From assembly GCA_020432045.1 (NCBI GenBank), contig JAGQHB010000013.1, positions 1 to 64,000 of the forward strand: a stretch of DNA of 64,000 nucleotides, read 5' to 3'. Source of the DNA: Dehalococcoidia bacterium (GTDB taxonomy: Bacteria; Chloroflexota; Dehalococcoidia; Tepidiformales; Tepidiformaceae). Made by a program: the position numbers and the translations under genes. The notes under the pieces are model-generated. The model was not told the DNA's origin and searched no databases. It worked only from the letters and a program-made list of their open reading frames with translations. This document shows, piece by piece, positions 49,596 to 58,335 of the stretch; position 1 is the first letter of the stretch; each line of letters opens with the position of its first letter.

Positions 49596-50519
49596 TTACC
49601 CCTGCGCCGCGACCTCCAGCGTCCGCCTCGCGATTGCATCGACGTGATCCCACCGGCCCCGGAACGCGTTGTAAGCCTGGCCATCGAGACCGATGTGGAC
49701 TTGATAGCAGCGGAGCCGCTCGGCAAAGCCGGGGACATCGGCGTTGTTGGCGGCGTAGCGGGTGGCCGACTCACGAACGAAGTCGATTCCGTTCCACGCC
49801 GGAAACCAGGGCGCCCAGAACGCAAACCAGGCGATGTCGTAGAGGAAGTCCCCGTAGAGCGAACTCCCCCAATCGAGCACTGCCGACACCCGGCCCTCAT
49901 CTACGAGCACGTTGAAGTGCAAGAGATCGCTGTGGACGAGGTGGCGCGATTCGGGACACGACACCACCAACGACTCAAGCGTCTTCAGGCCAGCTTCGAA
50001 TGCCCGCATACGCTCTGGAACGGCACCGTGAGTCCGCGTCCCCGGCAAGTCCTCGGCAATCGCGAGCAGCGCCGCGTTCCACGAGGGATGCCGTCCGTGT
50101 CCATCGGCCCCCCAGAGGCCATATCCCGTCGTCGAAGACACGTCGACCACGCGCATCGCATCCAGCCCCGCAAAGAGCGACGGCAAGACGCGGCGCATCT
50201 GGTTCTCATCCAGGTCGTCCAGATACCCGCCGGGAGCGCGTTCCGTGATGGCGTAGTGGCCCTCGAGTGCGCGGCCCCGCTCGACCATCTTCGGGATCGG
50301 CAGGCCAGCGTGTTCGAGCCGCGTCGCCCGTTCGTCCTTGGCAAAGTCTTCATCGATCTCGCTGAAACGGATCACGTACGCGGCAGTGCTGCGCCGAAAC
50401 GCGAACGCCTTCGACCACTCCCCATGCCCGATCGGCTCGACATCGGTCACGGCATCGCCGAAGCGCTGAGCGAGAAACGCACCGGCCTGCTCCGCCGCCA
50501 CCGGTATGTATGGACTCAC
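49596..50519 (-). CDS. Aminoglycoside phosphotransferase/kinase-like (APH) protein
   Basis: A 307-residue APH-fold kinase. The catalytic loop is HLVHSDLLHFNVL (H-x-D-x4-N), the Mg-binding DWGSSLYGD follows, and a Lys in the N-lobe is likely in GEWSKAFAF. It phosphorylates a small hydroxylated substrate; antibiotic resistance is only one possibility and cannot be inferred here. The GTG at 50519 follows the alcohol dehydrogenase stop by 5 bp on the same strand, so they are co-transcribed. Confidence 0.85.
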   Translation of the reverse strand: MSPYIPVAAEQAGAFLAQRFGDAVTDVEPIGHGEWSKAFAFRRSTAAYVIRFSEIDEDFAKDERATRLEHAGLPIPKMVERGRALEGHYAITERAPGGYLDDLDENQMRRVLPSLFAGLDAMRVVDVSSTTGYGLWGADGHGRHPSWNAALLAIAEDLPGTRTHGAVPERMRAFEAGLKTLESLVVSCPESRHLVHSDLLHFNVLVDEGRVSAVLDWGSSLYGDFLYDIAWFAFWAPWFPAWNGIDFVRESATRYAANNADVPGFAERLRCYQVHIGLDGQAYNAFRGRWDHVDAIARRTLEVAAQG

Positions 50520-50524
50520 GCCCC

Positions 50525-51547
50525 TCACCCCATCACCACTGCGCTCTTCAGCCCCGCCTTCCCCAGGCGCGCCGTGTACGCTTCCGCCGCGTCGGCCAGC
50601 GGATACTTGTTCGTGATGATCCGGTCGATCGCCGGCAGGCGGCCCAGCATCTGCGAGGCGCGGTGGTACAGGTGGAACGGCGCGTTCTGCGTCCCCAGGA
50701 TGCGCACCTCGTCGTAATGCACCCGGTTCAGGTCGAGCGAGTGCGCCGAGCCCGGCGGGAACCCCGCGAACAGGTTGATCCGCCCCAACTTCCGCGCCAG
50801 GTCCAGCGCCGTCGGGAACGCGTCCGAAAAGCCCACCGCCATCGCGACGGAGTGGAAGCCCTCGCCTCCGGTCATATCTCTTCCGATCGCCGCTGCCTCT
50901 TCCGGCGTGCAAACCCCGTCCGCGCCCAGCTCCAGCGCCACCGCGCGGCGCTCCGCCTCCGGCTCCACCACCAGGATCGGCCCCGCGCCGTACGCCTTCC
51001 CGGCGACAAGGTGCACGAGCCCCATCGGCCCCCCGCCGACAATCGCCAGGGCGCGCCCGGGGCCCGTGCCGATCTCCTCGATCGAGTTCAGCACGCAGGC
51101 AAACGGCTCCAGGAACGCGCGCACCTGTGGCGCGATTGCGCGGTCCATCGGCAGCAGGTGGCCGAGTGCGACCAGCTGTGCCGGGATCCTCACGTACTCG
51201 GCTATGCCGCCGTCTTCGTCATAGCCCAGCGTCTTGCGGCTCGGGCAGCGGTTTCGGTACCCCTCGCGGCAGAACGAACAGGTGCCGCAGCAACGGATCG
51301 GGCAGACCGCTACCGTCTCGCCCATGCGCGCGTTCGCTCCCACCCCCACTTCCACCACTTCGCCGCTCATCTCGTGCCCGGTGATTACGCCCGCGGCCGC
51401 CTTCTTCTCCCCAAGGTAGACGCGCACATCGCTGTTGCAGAGGCCGGTGGCGTGCAGCTTCAGCACCACCTCCCCCGGCCCGGCGTGCGGGTCCGGGACA
51501 TCGACGACGGCGACCTTACGGGGTTCGAAGAAACGCAGTGCTTTCAC
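50525..51547 (-). CDS. Zinc-dependent MDR alcohol/polyol dehydrogenase
   Basis: A 340-residue medium-chain dehydrogenase. The catalytic zinc site is Cys37 in GLCNSD, His58-Glu59 in GHEM, and a later ligand in FLEPFACVLN. The structural zinc Cys cluster is C87, C90, C93 and C101. The Rossmann GGGPMGLVHLVAG binds NAD(P). This is the sorbitol/threonine dehydrogenase branch; the substrate is unknown. The start is GTG 51547. The kinase gene follows directly, so sugar or alcohol catabolism is plausible. Confidence 0.9.
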   Translation of the reverse strand: MKALRFFEPRKVAVVDVPDPHAGPGEVVLKLHATGLCNSDVRVYLGEKKAAAGVITGHEMSGEVVEVGVGANARMGETVAVCPIRCCGTCSFCREGYRNRCPSRKTLGYDEDGGIAEYVRIPAQLVALGHLLPMDRAIAPQVRAFLEPFACVLNSIEEIGTGPGRALAIVGGGPMGLVHLVAGKAYGAGPILVVEPEAERRAVALELGADGVCTPEEAAAIGRDMTGGEGFHSVAMAVGFSDAFPTALDLARKLGRINLFAGFPPGSAHSLDLNRVHYDEVRILGTQNAPFHLYHRASQMLGRLPAIDRIITNKYPLADAAEAYTARLGKAGLKSAVVMG

Positions 51548-51591
51548 GCTCTCGATGCTACCAGCGCCGCGCGAACGCGGGGAACTCGCGG

Positions 51592-51601
51592 CCCCCCCCC
51601 C
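51592..51601. repeat. Homopolymeric C10 tract
   Basis: Ten consecutive C bases lie 17 bp before the ATG of the lipoprotein gene at 51619 and 44 bp before the start of the divergent dehydrogenase gene. The matching leader of the paralogue at 52347 lacks it. Such tracts can change length by slippage, so expression of either gene might vary. Confidence 0.9.
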
Positions 51602-51618
51602 GCCGCTATCCTCTCTGT

Positions 51619-52281
51619 ATGGCCCGTGCGATTCTGCTTCTTGCATCCTTCGTCGCCGTATTGGCGGCTGCCTGTGGCGGTAGTGGTTCGAAGGCCACGC
51701 CCACGGCATCGCTTTCGCCCTCACCGGCAAGTGCGGACACGCCCACCCCCACACTCACGGCTGAACCCAGCCCGGAACCCGGCGTCGTGGGCCACCCGAA
51801 GGGGACACGCACCGGCGACCCGCAGTGGGACGCCGTGATCGCCGCGCTTGAAACCGGCGACTTTGCGTCGATCGAACCGCTCGTCGACTGGGAACGGGTC
51901 GCCTGCCGGGGAGGATCGACCGAACACTCCAGGGAGCGCCCGGACTGCCCGGAGGGCGTGGCAGACGGCGCCGAGGTAGAGGCGCTCCCGGAAATCGGTT
52001 GCGAGGGTGAGTGGTACGTCCATACCCCGGGGAGCATCAGCCCTCCGCTCGCCGTCGGCCCGGCCGACCGCCTGTACTCGGTCTGGAAAGGACCACCCGA
52101 CTCCATCCAGCGGAATCCCAACTCCATGGTTATCTATGTTGATTCCCAGCGACCGGGCCGTTTCGAAGCAGTGTTACTCCGCGACGCCCTCATCGTCCTC
52201 GTCTATCACGGCTGCGACGGTCTGACCGACGAGCTTGGATGGCGTGGGGGCGAGGAGATCTTCCCCCGCCCCTCGCGCTGA
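51619..52281 (+). CDS. PT-rich lipoprotein (paralogue of next gene)
   Basis: A 220-residue lipoprotein. The signal ends at the lipobox LAAAC (lipid-modified Cys19), then comes a linker rich in Thr/Ser/Pro (about 20-55) and a Cys-containing domain beginning HPKGTRTGDP (about 58). The last domain contains CPEGVADGAE and CEGEWYV. The same domain forms the C-terminus of the next protein. Function unknown; it should sit at the outer face of the membrane. The first 110 bases of the gene and its leader are almost identical to those of the next gene. Confidence 0.8.
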   Translation: MARAILLLASFVAVLAAACGGSGSKATPTASLSPSPASADTPTPTLTAEPSPEPGVVGHPKGTRTGDPQWDAVIAALETGDFASIEPLVDWERVACRGGSTEHSRERPDCPEGVADGAEVEALPEIGCEGEWYVHTPGSISPPLAVGPADRLYSVWKGPPDSIQRNPNSMVIYVDSQRPGRFEAVLLRDALIVLVYHGCDGLTDELGWRGGEEIFPRPSR

Positions 52282-52346
52282 GCGCAACCGGCGAACGCGG
52301 GATGCCGGCGGAACCTGCGGCCACCTGCCGGCGTTATCCTCTCTGT

Positions 52347-54251
52347 ATGGCCCGTGCGGTTCTGCTTCTTGCATCCTTTGTCGCCGTATTGGCGGCTGCC
52401 TGTGGCGGCGGTGGCTCGAAGGCCACGCCCACGGCATCGCCGGCCGCATCCGAATCTGCGACAGCGACCGCTACGGCGACACCCACTCCCGAGCCCGAGA
52501 AGATTCTCGGCGTCACCGTCACGCCGCTCGTCGCCGGGAGCGACACTCCCTTCCCGAAAGATGTGGCTCTCTACATCGAAAGCGGCTGCTGGGGCTGCGA
52601 TGCGCCCGCGGCGGCGCTGCAGCGCATCTACCGTGACCCCTCTGGCGCGCTAAAGACCGAAGACCTCTACCGCCTCCCTGGCGCGACCATCACATCCTCC
52701 GAGGTGGATGGGCGCTACATCCGTTCGATCGCGGCTGCGAACAGCGGCAACGACCTGCTGCTCTCCCTCTGCGAAAGCCCGTACTGCGGTGGCGTCGGCA
52801 ACATGGCCGAGGGCGCGAAGACGTCGATCCTCCACAGCACCGATGGCGGCATCACCTGGACGAACGAAGTCACGCTCCCTGGCGATGTGGTCGTGATTGC
52901 GAACCAGGGCGGCAGGGCGCAAACGGATCCGGGCTTCGGCATCATCAGCCGGACGTATCGCACCGTCGTGGGCGACACGTACACGTTCGAAATCGTGAGC
53001 TATCCCGGCCTCGACCGCGAGCCCTACAACCTCACCGGGCAGGCCGCGGCCACCACGCGCTTCCTCGTCCCTGCCAACGGCCCGGCCCTGGTCGTCGGCG
53101 ACGATAGCGTTTCCCTGAACCGCCCGGGCGCCGGGCCTGGCAACGCGCCCTGGCCAAACCTTACCAACCTCCCGAAGGGTTCCGGGGTAGTGGATATCCA
53201 GTTCCCTGCCAACGGCATCCAGGCCACGTGGCAGTCGGCCGAAGGCGTCTTGTACACCGGCCTCTCGAGGTCCAGCGACCCATCCAGGCCGCTCACCTTC
53301 GACGCGATCTACCGCTGGCCCGATGATGTCCGGCCCACGTTCCTGCGCTATTCCGGCGGCGGTTTCCTCGCGTCCGGCGAATGGATCCCATCTGCGAGCT
53401 GGCCCGGCCTGCGGGCGCAAATACCGATCGTTGTCGATCTCAAGGCAGCTACCATCCGCCCCATTGCCGAGTTCCGTGAACGCGCGCAGACCGACCGCAA
53501 CCTCGTCCTCGCCGTGCTCAACGGCCCCTTCGCGCGCGTCATCGAGGCCGGTAAAGACGACTGCCTGAACGTCCGCGAAGGGCCATCGCTCTCCTCGCCG
53601 CCGTTCGCCTGCTACGCCGATGGCACACTCCTCGTCGAACAGGGCCAGCGCACGGAGGCCGACGGGCACAACTGGTCATATGTAAACACGCCGTCGATGC
53701 GGAGCGGCTGGGCGAGTCAGTCGTTCCTCGAAACCTCGGGCTCGGCCCCCTCGCTCAACTACCACCCGAAGGGCACACGTACCGGCAACCCCGAATATGA
53801 CACCGTGATCGCCTCCCTCGAATCCGGCGACCTCGAAGCCATCGCCGCCCTTATCGAATGGCGGAAGGTCGAATGCAAGGCTGGCCCGCCCCAGGGCATC
53901 GGCGGACCGCCCCAGTGCCCGGACGGCGTCGCCGACGGCACGCCGATCGACGTCATCCCCGGAGCCGCTTGCGAGGGCTACTGGCACATCCGCCTCAACG
54001 ATGGCGGCCGCGCGAACCTCGCCATCGGCACCGCCGACCGCCTGTACGCCGTCATCAAGAACGATGCAGACAGCTTCTGGCGCGGCTCCGACGCCGGCAT
54101 CATTTACGTGAACCCGGAACGGCCGGAGTGGGGCAAGGCCATCTACCTGGCCAACGGCCGCATCGTCGGTGATTGGAGTGGGTGCGGGACGTCGCCCGCG
54201 GAGATCGCGAACCGCGGCGCCTCCGTCATCTTCCCGCCGCCAAAGCCGTAG
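52347..54251 (+). CDS. Large lipoprotein with BNR, SH3-like and shared C-terminal domains
   Basis: A 634-residue lipoprotein: signal with lipobox LAAAC (Cys19), Thr/Pro linker, then a beta-rich region with an Asp-box-like SILHSTDGGITWTNE (about 172-186). A bacterial SH3-like module follows (DDCLNVREGPSLSS to GWASQSFLE, about 410-468). The C-terminal domain beginning HPKGTRTGNP (about 478) is homologous to that of the preceding gene. It likely binds cell-wall or surface ligands. Tandem duplication plus domain gain explains the pair. Confidence 0.82.
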   Translation: MARAVLLLASFVAVLAAACGGGGSKATPTASPAASESATATATATPTPEPEKILGVTVTPLVAGSDTPFPKDVALYIESGCWGCDAPAAALQRIYRDPSGALKTEDLYRLPGATITSSEVDGRYIRSIAAANSGNDLLLSLCESPYCGGVGNMAEGAKTSILHSTDGGITWTNEVTLPGDVVVIANQGGRAQTDPGFGIISRTYRTVVGDTYTFEIVSYPGLDREPYNLTGQAAATTRFLVPANGPALVVGDDSVSLNRPGAGPGNAPWPNLTNLPKGSGVVDIQFPANGIQATWQSAEGVLYTGLSRSSDPSRPLTFDAIYRWPDDVRPTFLRYSGGGFLASGEWIPSASWPGLRAQIPIVVDLKAATIRPIAEFRERAQTDRNLVLAVLNGPFARVIEAGKDDCLNVREGPSLSSPPFACYADGTLLVEQGQRTEADGHNWSYVNTPSMRSGWASQSFLETSGSAPSLNYHPKGTRTGNPEYDTVIASLESGDLEAIAALIEWRKVECKAGPPQGIGGPPQCPDGVADGTPIDVIPGAACEGYWHIRLNDGGRANLAIGTADRLYAVIKNDADSFWRGSDAGIIYVNPERPEWGKAIYLANGRIVGDWSGCGTSPAEIANRGASVIFPPPKP

Positions 54252-54272
54252 CACCCCGGAACGTACGCTTCC

Positions 54273-54312
54273 CCCGTAGCCGCGGCCGCCCCTGGCCACG
54301 GGACTCTGAACC
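54273..54312. repeat. 40-bp dispersed intergenic repeat, second copy at 40534-40573
   Basis: The 40-bp element (starting CCCGTAGCCGCGGCCGCCCC, ending GACTCTGAACC) occurs here and at 40534-40573 with two differences. It is rich in GGCCGCC palindromic words and lies between convergent or tandem genes in both places. Confidence 0.75.
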
Positions 54313-54372
54313 ATGCCCGGCCTGCATGCGATGGACGCAATGCGCCGCGATCATCGAACGCCCCGGCGTCAC

Positions 54373-54780
54373 CTACCCCAGCAGCAGCTCAAACTCCTCA
54401 ACCGACGCCTTCTCGGCCGCCACCTGCCCTTCGAGCAACGTGCGCAACGAGATGTCGTCGCCGGCGTGCTCCAGTGCCTGCGTATACAGCTCCACGGCCC
54501 GCCGCTCCATCCCGAGATCGTTCTTCAGCATCGCCATCAGATCCTGTGTCGGGTCCAGCTTGCCAACCGTTGTCGTCGGCACACCCCCGAGCGCCACGAT
54601 CTTTGAGCCCACGAGCTGGGCATGCGCCAGCGATTCCGTCGCTTCGCCCTGGAACATCGTCACAAACCGGGGGCGCTCCAGCCCACGCACCACGAACGTC
54701 TGGTACGTGTATTGCAGCACCGCCGTGTATTCGAGCGTGAGGATCTCGTTGAGGTCCGCGATGATCTGTTCGTTGTCCAT
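54373..54780 (-). CDS. Ferritin-like domain protein (bacterioferritin/Dps type)
   Basis: A 135-residue four-helix protein of the ferritin-like superfamily. Helix A carries LNEILTLEYTAVLQYT with Glu17; helix B carries QGEATESLAHAQLVGSKIVALGG; helix C has MLKNDLGMERRAVELYTQAL with Glu; helix D has EGQVAAEKASVEEFE. Candidate metal ligands are present, but the exact di-iron set cannot be confirmed. The role is iron or manganese storage or redox. It starts at ATG 54780, divergent from DUF302, with 125 bp between. Confidence 0.85.
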   Translation of the reverse strand: MDNEQIIADLNEILTLEYTAVLQYTYQTFVVRGLERPRFVTMFQGEATESLAHAQLVGSKIVALGGVPTTTVGKLDPTQDLMAMLKNDLGMERRAVELYTQALEHAGDDISLRTLLEGQVAAEKASVEEFELLLG

Positions 54781-54905
54781 GAAACCGATCGTAGGCCACG
54801 AACATCAACGGTGCAGGTCGCTGGCCAAACGCACACCGTGTACGGCCGTTCGGCCGTTTCAGCCCGGAAGGCCCCTGCCCACAATGGGATCACGGAGGTC
54901 ACACC

Positions 54906-55304
54906 ATGACTGTTGAACAACGCCGCTACGGCATGCGCCGGGAACTCGCCATCAGCTACGACCAGGCGGTCGCGAAGACGAAAGACGCGCTCAAAGCACA
55001 GGGCTTCGGCGTCCTTACCGAGATCGACATGAAAGCGACGCTCAAGGCGAAGCTCGACGCCGACCTCGACCCTTACATCATCCTCGGCGCCTGCAATCCG
55101 CCACTCGCCCACCGTGCTATCACTGCCGACCCGGAGGTTGGGCTCCTGCTGCCCTGCAACGTCGTCGTGCGTTCATCAGGCGGCAAGACGATCGTCGAAG
55201 CGATGGACCCGGCCGCGGCCATGGGGATCGTCGGCAACCCCGCGGTCGAAGCTGTCGCAAACGAGGCGAAGGAGCGGCTCGAGAAGGCGCTCGCTGCGCT
55301 GTAA
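54906..55304 (+). CDS. DUF302 family protein
   Basis: A 132-residue protein with the DUF302 pattern: SYDQAVAKTKDALKAQGFGVLTEIDMKATL (about 17-46), YIILGACNPPLAHRA (about 58-72, with Cys) and LLLPCNVVVR (about 81-90, with Cys). The two Cys are typical of the family. Function unknown. A GGAGGTCACACC leader precedes the ATG. Confidence 0.9.
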   Translation: MTVEQRRYGMRRELAISYDQAVAKTKDALKAQGFGVLTEIDMKATLKAKLDADLDPYIILGACNPPLAHRAITADPEVGLLLPCNVVVRSSGGKTIVEAMDPAAAMGIVGNPAVEAVANEAKERLEKALAAL

Positions 55305-55312
55305 CTCCGGGT

Positions 55313-56536
55313 CTAACCCTGGCCGAAAAGCGTTTCCGCCTCGCGTTCGAGCGTCCGTTGGACCTCGATCGCGGGGCGGTCCAGTTTCGCCGCGATTGCG
55401 ATCACGTCGTCGTACTCGGGCACGGCCTGGAGCCGCCCGTTCCATTCGCTCACCTTGAAACGTGACGGTCCAAGGCTCGTCTCCCGCATTTCGACCCGGC
55501 GTTCCGCTTCCCAGCGCCGGTAGACGGTCGCGCGCACCCCGATCGTCGTCGTCTCTTCGATGATCAGGGATGCGATCGGTGGCTCCTGCTCGGGCCGCAC
55601 GAGAGCGCAGAGCTTTGTCGCCGCACGCCCCTTCTTCATCGCGATTGGTTCGAGCCACGCGTCCAGCGCGCCCGCCTCCAGCAGCCGGTCACGGGCGTGC
55701 GCCAGCAGCGCAGCACTCATGTCATCGATGTTGGCCTCCAGCAGGATAAGCGGACGCAACCCTCCGGGAGCGGACGGCATCGGATCTGGCATGTCCAGGG
55801 GCGCCGGCTCGAACACGAGGCGCTCGCCGATAAAGATCCGCAACGCGTTCGGCCGTCCCGGGGGATCCATGGTCCCTGCGCCCGCGCCGTGAATCATTGG
55901 ACGGATCGTGGCCGGTCCTGGGTGCGCGACTGCCGCCAGGATCGCGGCGCCCGTTGGTGTCACCAGTTCATGCCCTGCTTCGACAAAACGCATCGCAAAC
56001 CCGGCGCGCTCGAGGATGTGCGCCGCGGCCGGTCCGGGTGCGGCTGGCAGCGTCCCGTGCACCGACTTCGTGATCGTCCCCGAACCCACCGTGACGACGG
56101 GGCAGGCAGCGTCAGTAACACCGAGTGACTCCAGCGCCAACATCGAGCCGACAAGGTCGATCATCGCATCGACGCCGCCCGCCTCGTGCAGGTGCACCTC
56201 CTGCCCGCCGTGTGCCAGCCACTCGCCCACTTCCAGCGCCGCGATCGCCTTCAGCGCCCGTTCCGTCACGCGGTCCGGCAACTCGGCGGCGCGCACCATC
56301 TGGCGCATCGCCTCGGGCTGGTACGTCTCTTCACGCGCCACCGAAACACTGAGATGCAGCGCTCGCATCCCTCCGCGCACAACCTCTTCGGCGGTGAGTT
56401 CAAAAGCGGGGATGCCCAGCCGTGCCAATCCGTACTTTATGTCTGCCAGCGAAGCGCCCGCATCCAGCAGCGCTGCCAGCGTCATGTCGCCCGCGATCCC
56501 CGAAAAGCAGTCGAAAACGGCGACACGGCCGCTCAT
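55313..56536 (-). CDS. larC: Nickel-pincer cofactor biosynthesis protein LarC
   Basis: A 407-residue LarC in one reading frame. VAVFDCFSGIAGDMTLAALLDAG (residues 5-27, D and Cys conserved) opens the protein. Metal-binding GHELVTPTGAAILAA lies in the middle, and the second domain (LEANIDDMSAALLAHARDRLLEAGALD) follows. It inserts nickel into the pincer cofactor of lactate racemase-type enzymes. In some lactobacilli it is split by a frameshift, which is not the case here. It overlaps larB by ATGA. LarE and LarA are not in the window. Confidence 0.95.
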   Translation of the reverse strand: MSGRVAVFDCFSGIAGDMTLAALLDAGASLADIKYGLARLGIPAFELTAEEVVRGGMRALHLSVSVAREETYQPEAMRQMVRAAELPDRVTERALKAIAALEVGEWLAHGGQEVHLHEAGGVDAMIDLVGSMLALESLGVTDAACPVVTVGSGTITKSVHGTLPAAPGPAAAHILERAGFAMRFVEAGHELVTPTGAAILAAVAHPGPATIRPMIHGAGAGTMDPPGRPNALRIFIGERLVFEPAPLDMPDPMPSAPGGLRPLILLEANIDDMSAALLAHARDRLLEAGALDAWLEPIAMKKGRAATKLCALVRPEQEPPIASLIIEETTTIGVRATVYRRWEAERRVEMRETSLGPSRFKVSEWNGRLQAVPEYDDVIAIAAKLDRPAIEVQRTLEREAETLFGQG

Positions 56537-57306
56537 CGCTCGCCCTCGCCCGGTTCGACCGCCAGCCGGTTGATCGCCGCGGCCATGTACCCGGCGCCGA
56601 ACCCGTTATCGATGTTTACGACGGTGACCCCGGCCGCGCACGTGTTCAGCATCCCCAGCAACGCTGCCAGCCCGCCGAACGCCGCCCCGTAGCCGACCGA
56701 CGTGGGCACAGCGATCACCGGGTTCGCCACCAGCCCACCGACCACGCTCGGCAACGCCCCTTCCATGCCCGCAACGACGACGAGCACATTCGCCTTACGC
56801 AACGCCTCCACTTCGGCAGCCACGCGATGCAACCCGGCCACGCCGACATCGTAGATGCGATGTACCCGTGCTCCGGCAAGTTCCGCCGTCAGCGCCGCCT
56901 CTTCGGCCACCGGGATATCCGCCGTCCCCGCCGAAACGACGGTGACATTTCCGCGCCGGGACCGGGGGTGCAGGTCCATCCACGCGACCCTCGCATCCGC
57001 ATCCAGGCGAATCCCCGGGATCGCCTCGGTCAGGGCCGATGCATGCGCCAGTTCCACCCGCGTGACCAGCACTCGGCCCGCACGCTCCAGTACTTCCCGC
57101 GCGATCGCCGCTGCCTGCGCGGGCGTCTTCCCCATCGCCAGCACCACTTCCGGCAATCCATCGCGCAACGCCCGATGGTGGTCGACCCTGGCAAAGGCGC
57201 CCAGCGCCTCGAACGGCTCCCGTGCCACGCGTTCGAGTGCATCTCCGGGCGCAACCTCGCCGGCAGCCACCTGTGCGAGCAGATCAGAAAGCGCCTCGCG
57301 GTCCAT
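56533..57306 (-). CDS. larB: Pyridinium-3,5-biscarboxylic acid mononucleotide synthase LarB
   Basis: A 257-residue LarB, related to the PurE class. The N-terminal helices are followed by TVVSAGTADIPVAEEA (about 117-132), DVGVAGLHRV (about 146-155) and ANVLVVVAGMEGALPSVVGGLV (about 166-187), which match the AIR-carboxylase fold. It carboxylates nicotinic acid adenine dinucleotide in the first step to the nickel-pincer cofactor. The ATG at 57306 is chosen over an upstream in-frame start. It overlaps larC by 4 bases. Confidence 0.95.
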   Translation of the reverse strand: MDREALSDLLAQVAAGEVAPGDALERVAREPFEALGAFARVDHHRALRDGLPEVVLAMGKTPAQAAAIAREVLERAGRVLVTRVELAHASALTEAIPGIRLDADARVAWMDLHPRSRRGNVTVVSAGTADIPVAEEAALTAELAGARVHRIYDVGVAGLHRVAAEVEALRKANVLVVVAGMEGALPSVVGGLVANPVIAVPTSVGYGAAFGGLAALLGMLNTCAAGVTVVNIDNGFGAGYMAAAINRLAVEPGEGER

Positions 57307-57363
57307 GAAGAAGAGTCTACCGCCGCTTTGCACGAGGCGCGGGCCTGCCGGACGCTAGAGTCC

Positions 57364-58323
57364 ATGGCGCTCTCTCGTCGCAGGTTCCTCGTGCTCGCTC
57401 CCGCTTCGGTGGCCGCGCTGCTGGCGGCGTGCTCGGGGAGCAAGCCCACCCAGGTCGTGGTGAAGTCCGCGCCGCCGCTGCAGGGCACGCCCACGCCCAC
57501 GCAGGACACCTCCGAACCCATCCCACCGCCCGAGATCGACCTCTCGGAGGACACGATCCCACAGGCCGGCACGGCCCTCCTCTCGCTGGTCGGCCAGGTC
57601 ACCGGCGGCCAGGTGAAGCTGTTGGACCGCGTCTACCCGCTCACCCAGGGCAGCCGCAGCATTTACGCATTCATCGGCATCGACGCGGAGGACCCTCCCG
57701 GCGACCACCGTATGGATGTCGAATTCATCCTCGAAAACGGGTCACGCGGCGTCCTCCAGGAGCAGGTCACGATCATCCATACCCAGTGGCCGATTGACGC
57801 CGTCACTCTCCCCACCGCCTTCCTCGCGCAGCTCCTGGACCCGGCGACCACCGGCCGGGAAGAAGGCTTCCTCAAGACCATTTACTCCGTCTACACCCCG
57901 CAGAAGCTCTGGAAGAGCGAGGAGGCGTGGCGGTTGCCCGTGAACGGCATCCTCACTACCCGCTTCGGCGAAGTCCGCTCGTATAACGGCTCCGAACCAT
58001 CCGGCCATCACTCGGGCACGGATATCGGCGCCGATGCCGGCGACCCTGTGCTGGCGACCAACTCCGGCCGTGTCGCCATGGCGCGCCAACTCGAACTGCG
58101 CGGCAACATGGTGATCATCGATCACGGTGGCGGCCTCTTCTCCGGCTACGCGCACATGCGCTCGTTTTCTGTCGCCGAAGGTCAGATGGTTGCCGCCGGC
58201 GAGACCGTCGGCGAAGTCGGCACATCGGGCCTCTCCACCGGCGCGCACCTGCACTGGGAGATGTCCGCCGGTGGCGTCCTCGTCGATGCCCTTCGCTTCA
58301 CGGATGGCTCGAACGGCTTTTAG
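57364..58323 (+). CDS. M23-family peptidase lipoprotein
   Basis: A 319-residue exported protein. The signal has an RRR start and lipobox LLAAC (Cys23), possibly Tat-like (SRRRFLVLAP). A middle beta region (about 60-180) precedes a C-terminal M23 domain with HHSGTDIGADAG (about 217-228), IIDHGGGLFSGYAHM and the metal-binding HLHWE (about 298-302). It would cleave peptidoglycan cross-bridges outside the membrane. All Zn ligands look present. It is divergent from larB. Confidence 0.92.
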   Translation: MALSRRRFLVLAPASVAALLAACSGSKPTQVVVKSAPPLQGTPTPTQDTSEPIPPPEIDLSEDTIPQAGTALLSLVGQVTGGQVKLLDRVYPLTQGSRSIYAFIGIDAEDPPGDHRMDVEFILENGSRGVLQEQVTIIHTQWPIDAVTLPTAFLAQLLDPATTGREEGFLKTIYSVYTPQKLWKSEEAWRLPVNGILTTRFGEVRSYNGSEPSGHHSGTDIGADAGDPVLATNSGRVAMARQLELRGNMVIIDHGGGLFSGYAHMRSFSVAEGQMVAAGETVGEVGTSGLSTGAHLHWEMSAGGVLVDALRFTDGSNGF

Positions 58324-58335
58324 CCGGGCAAACCC

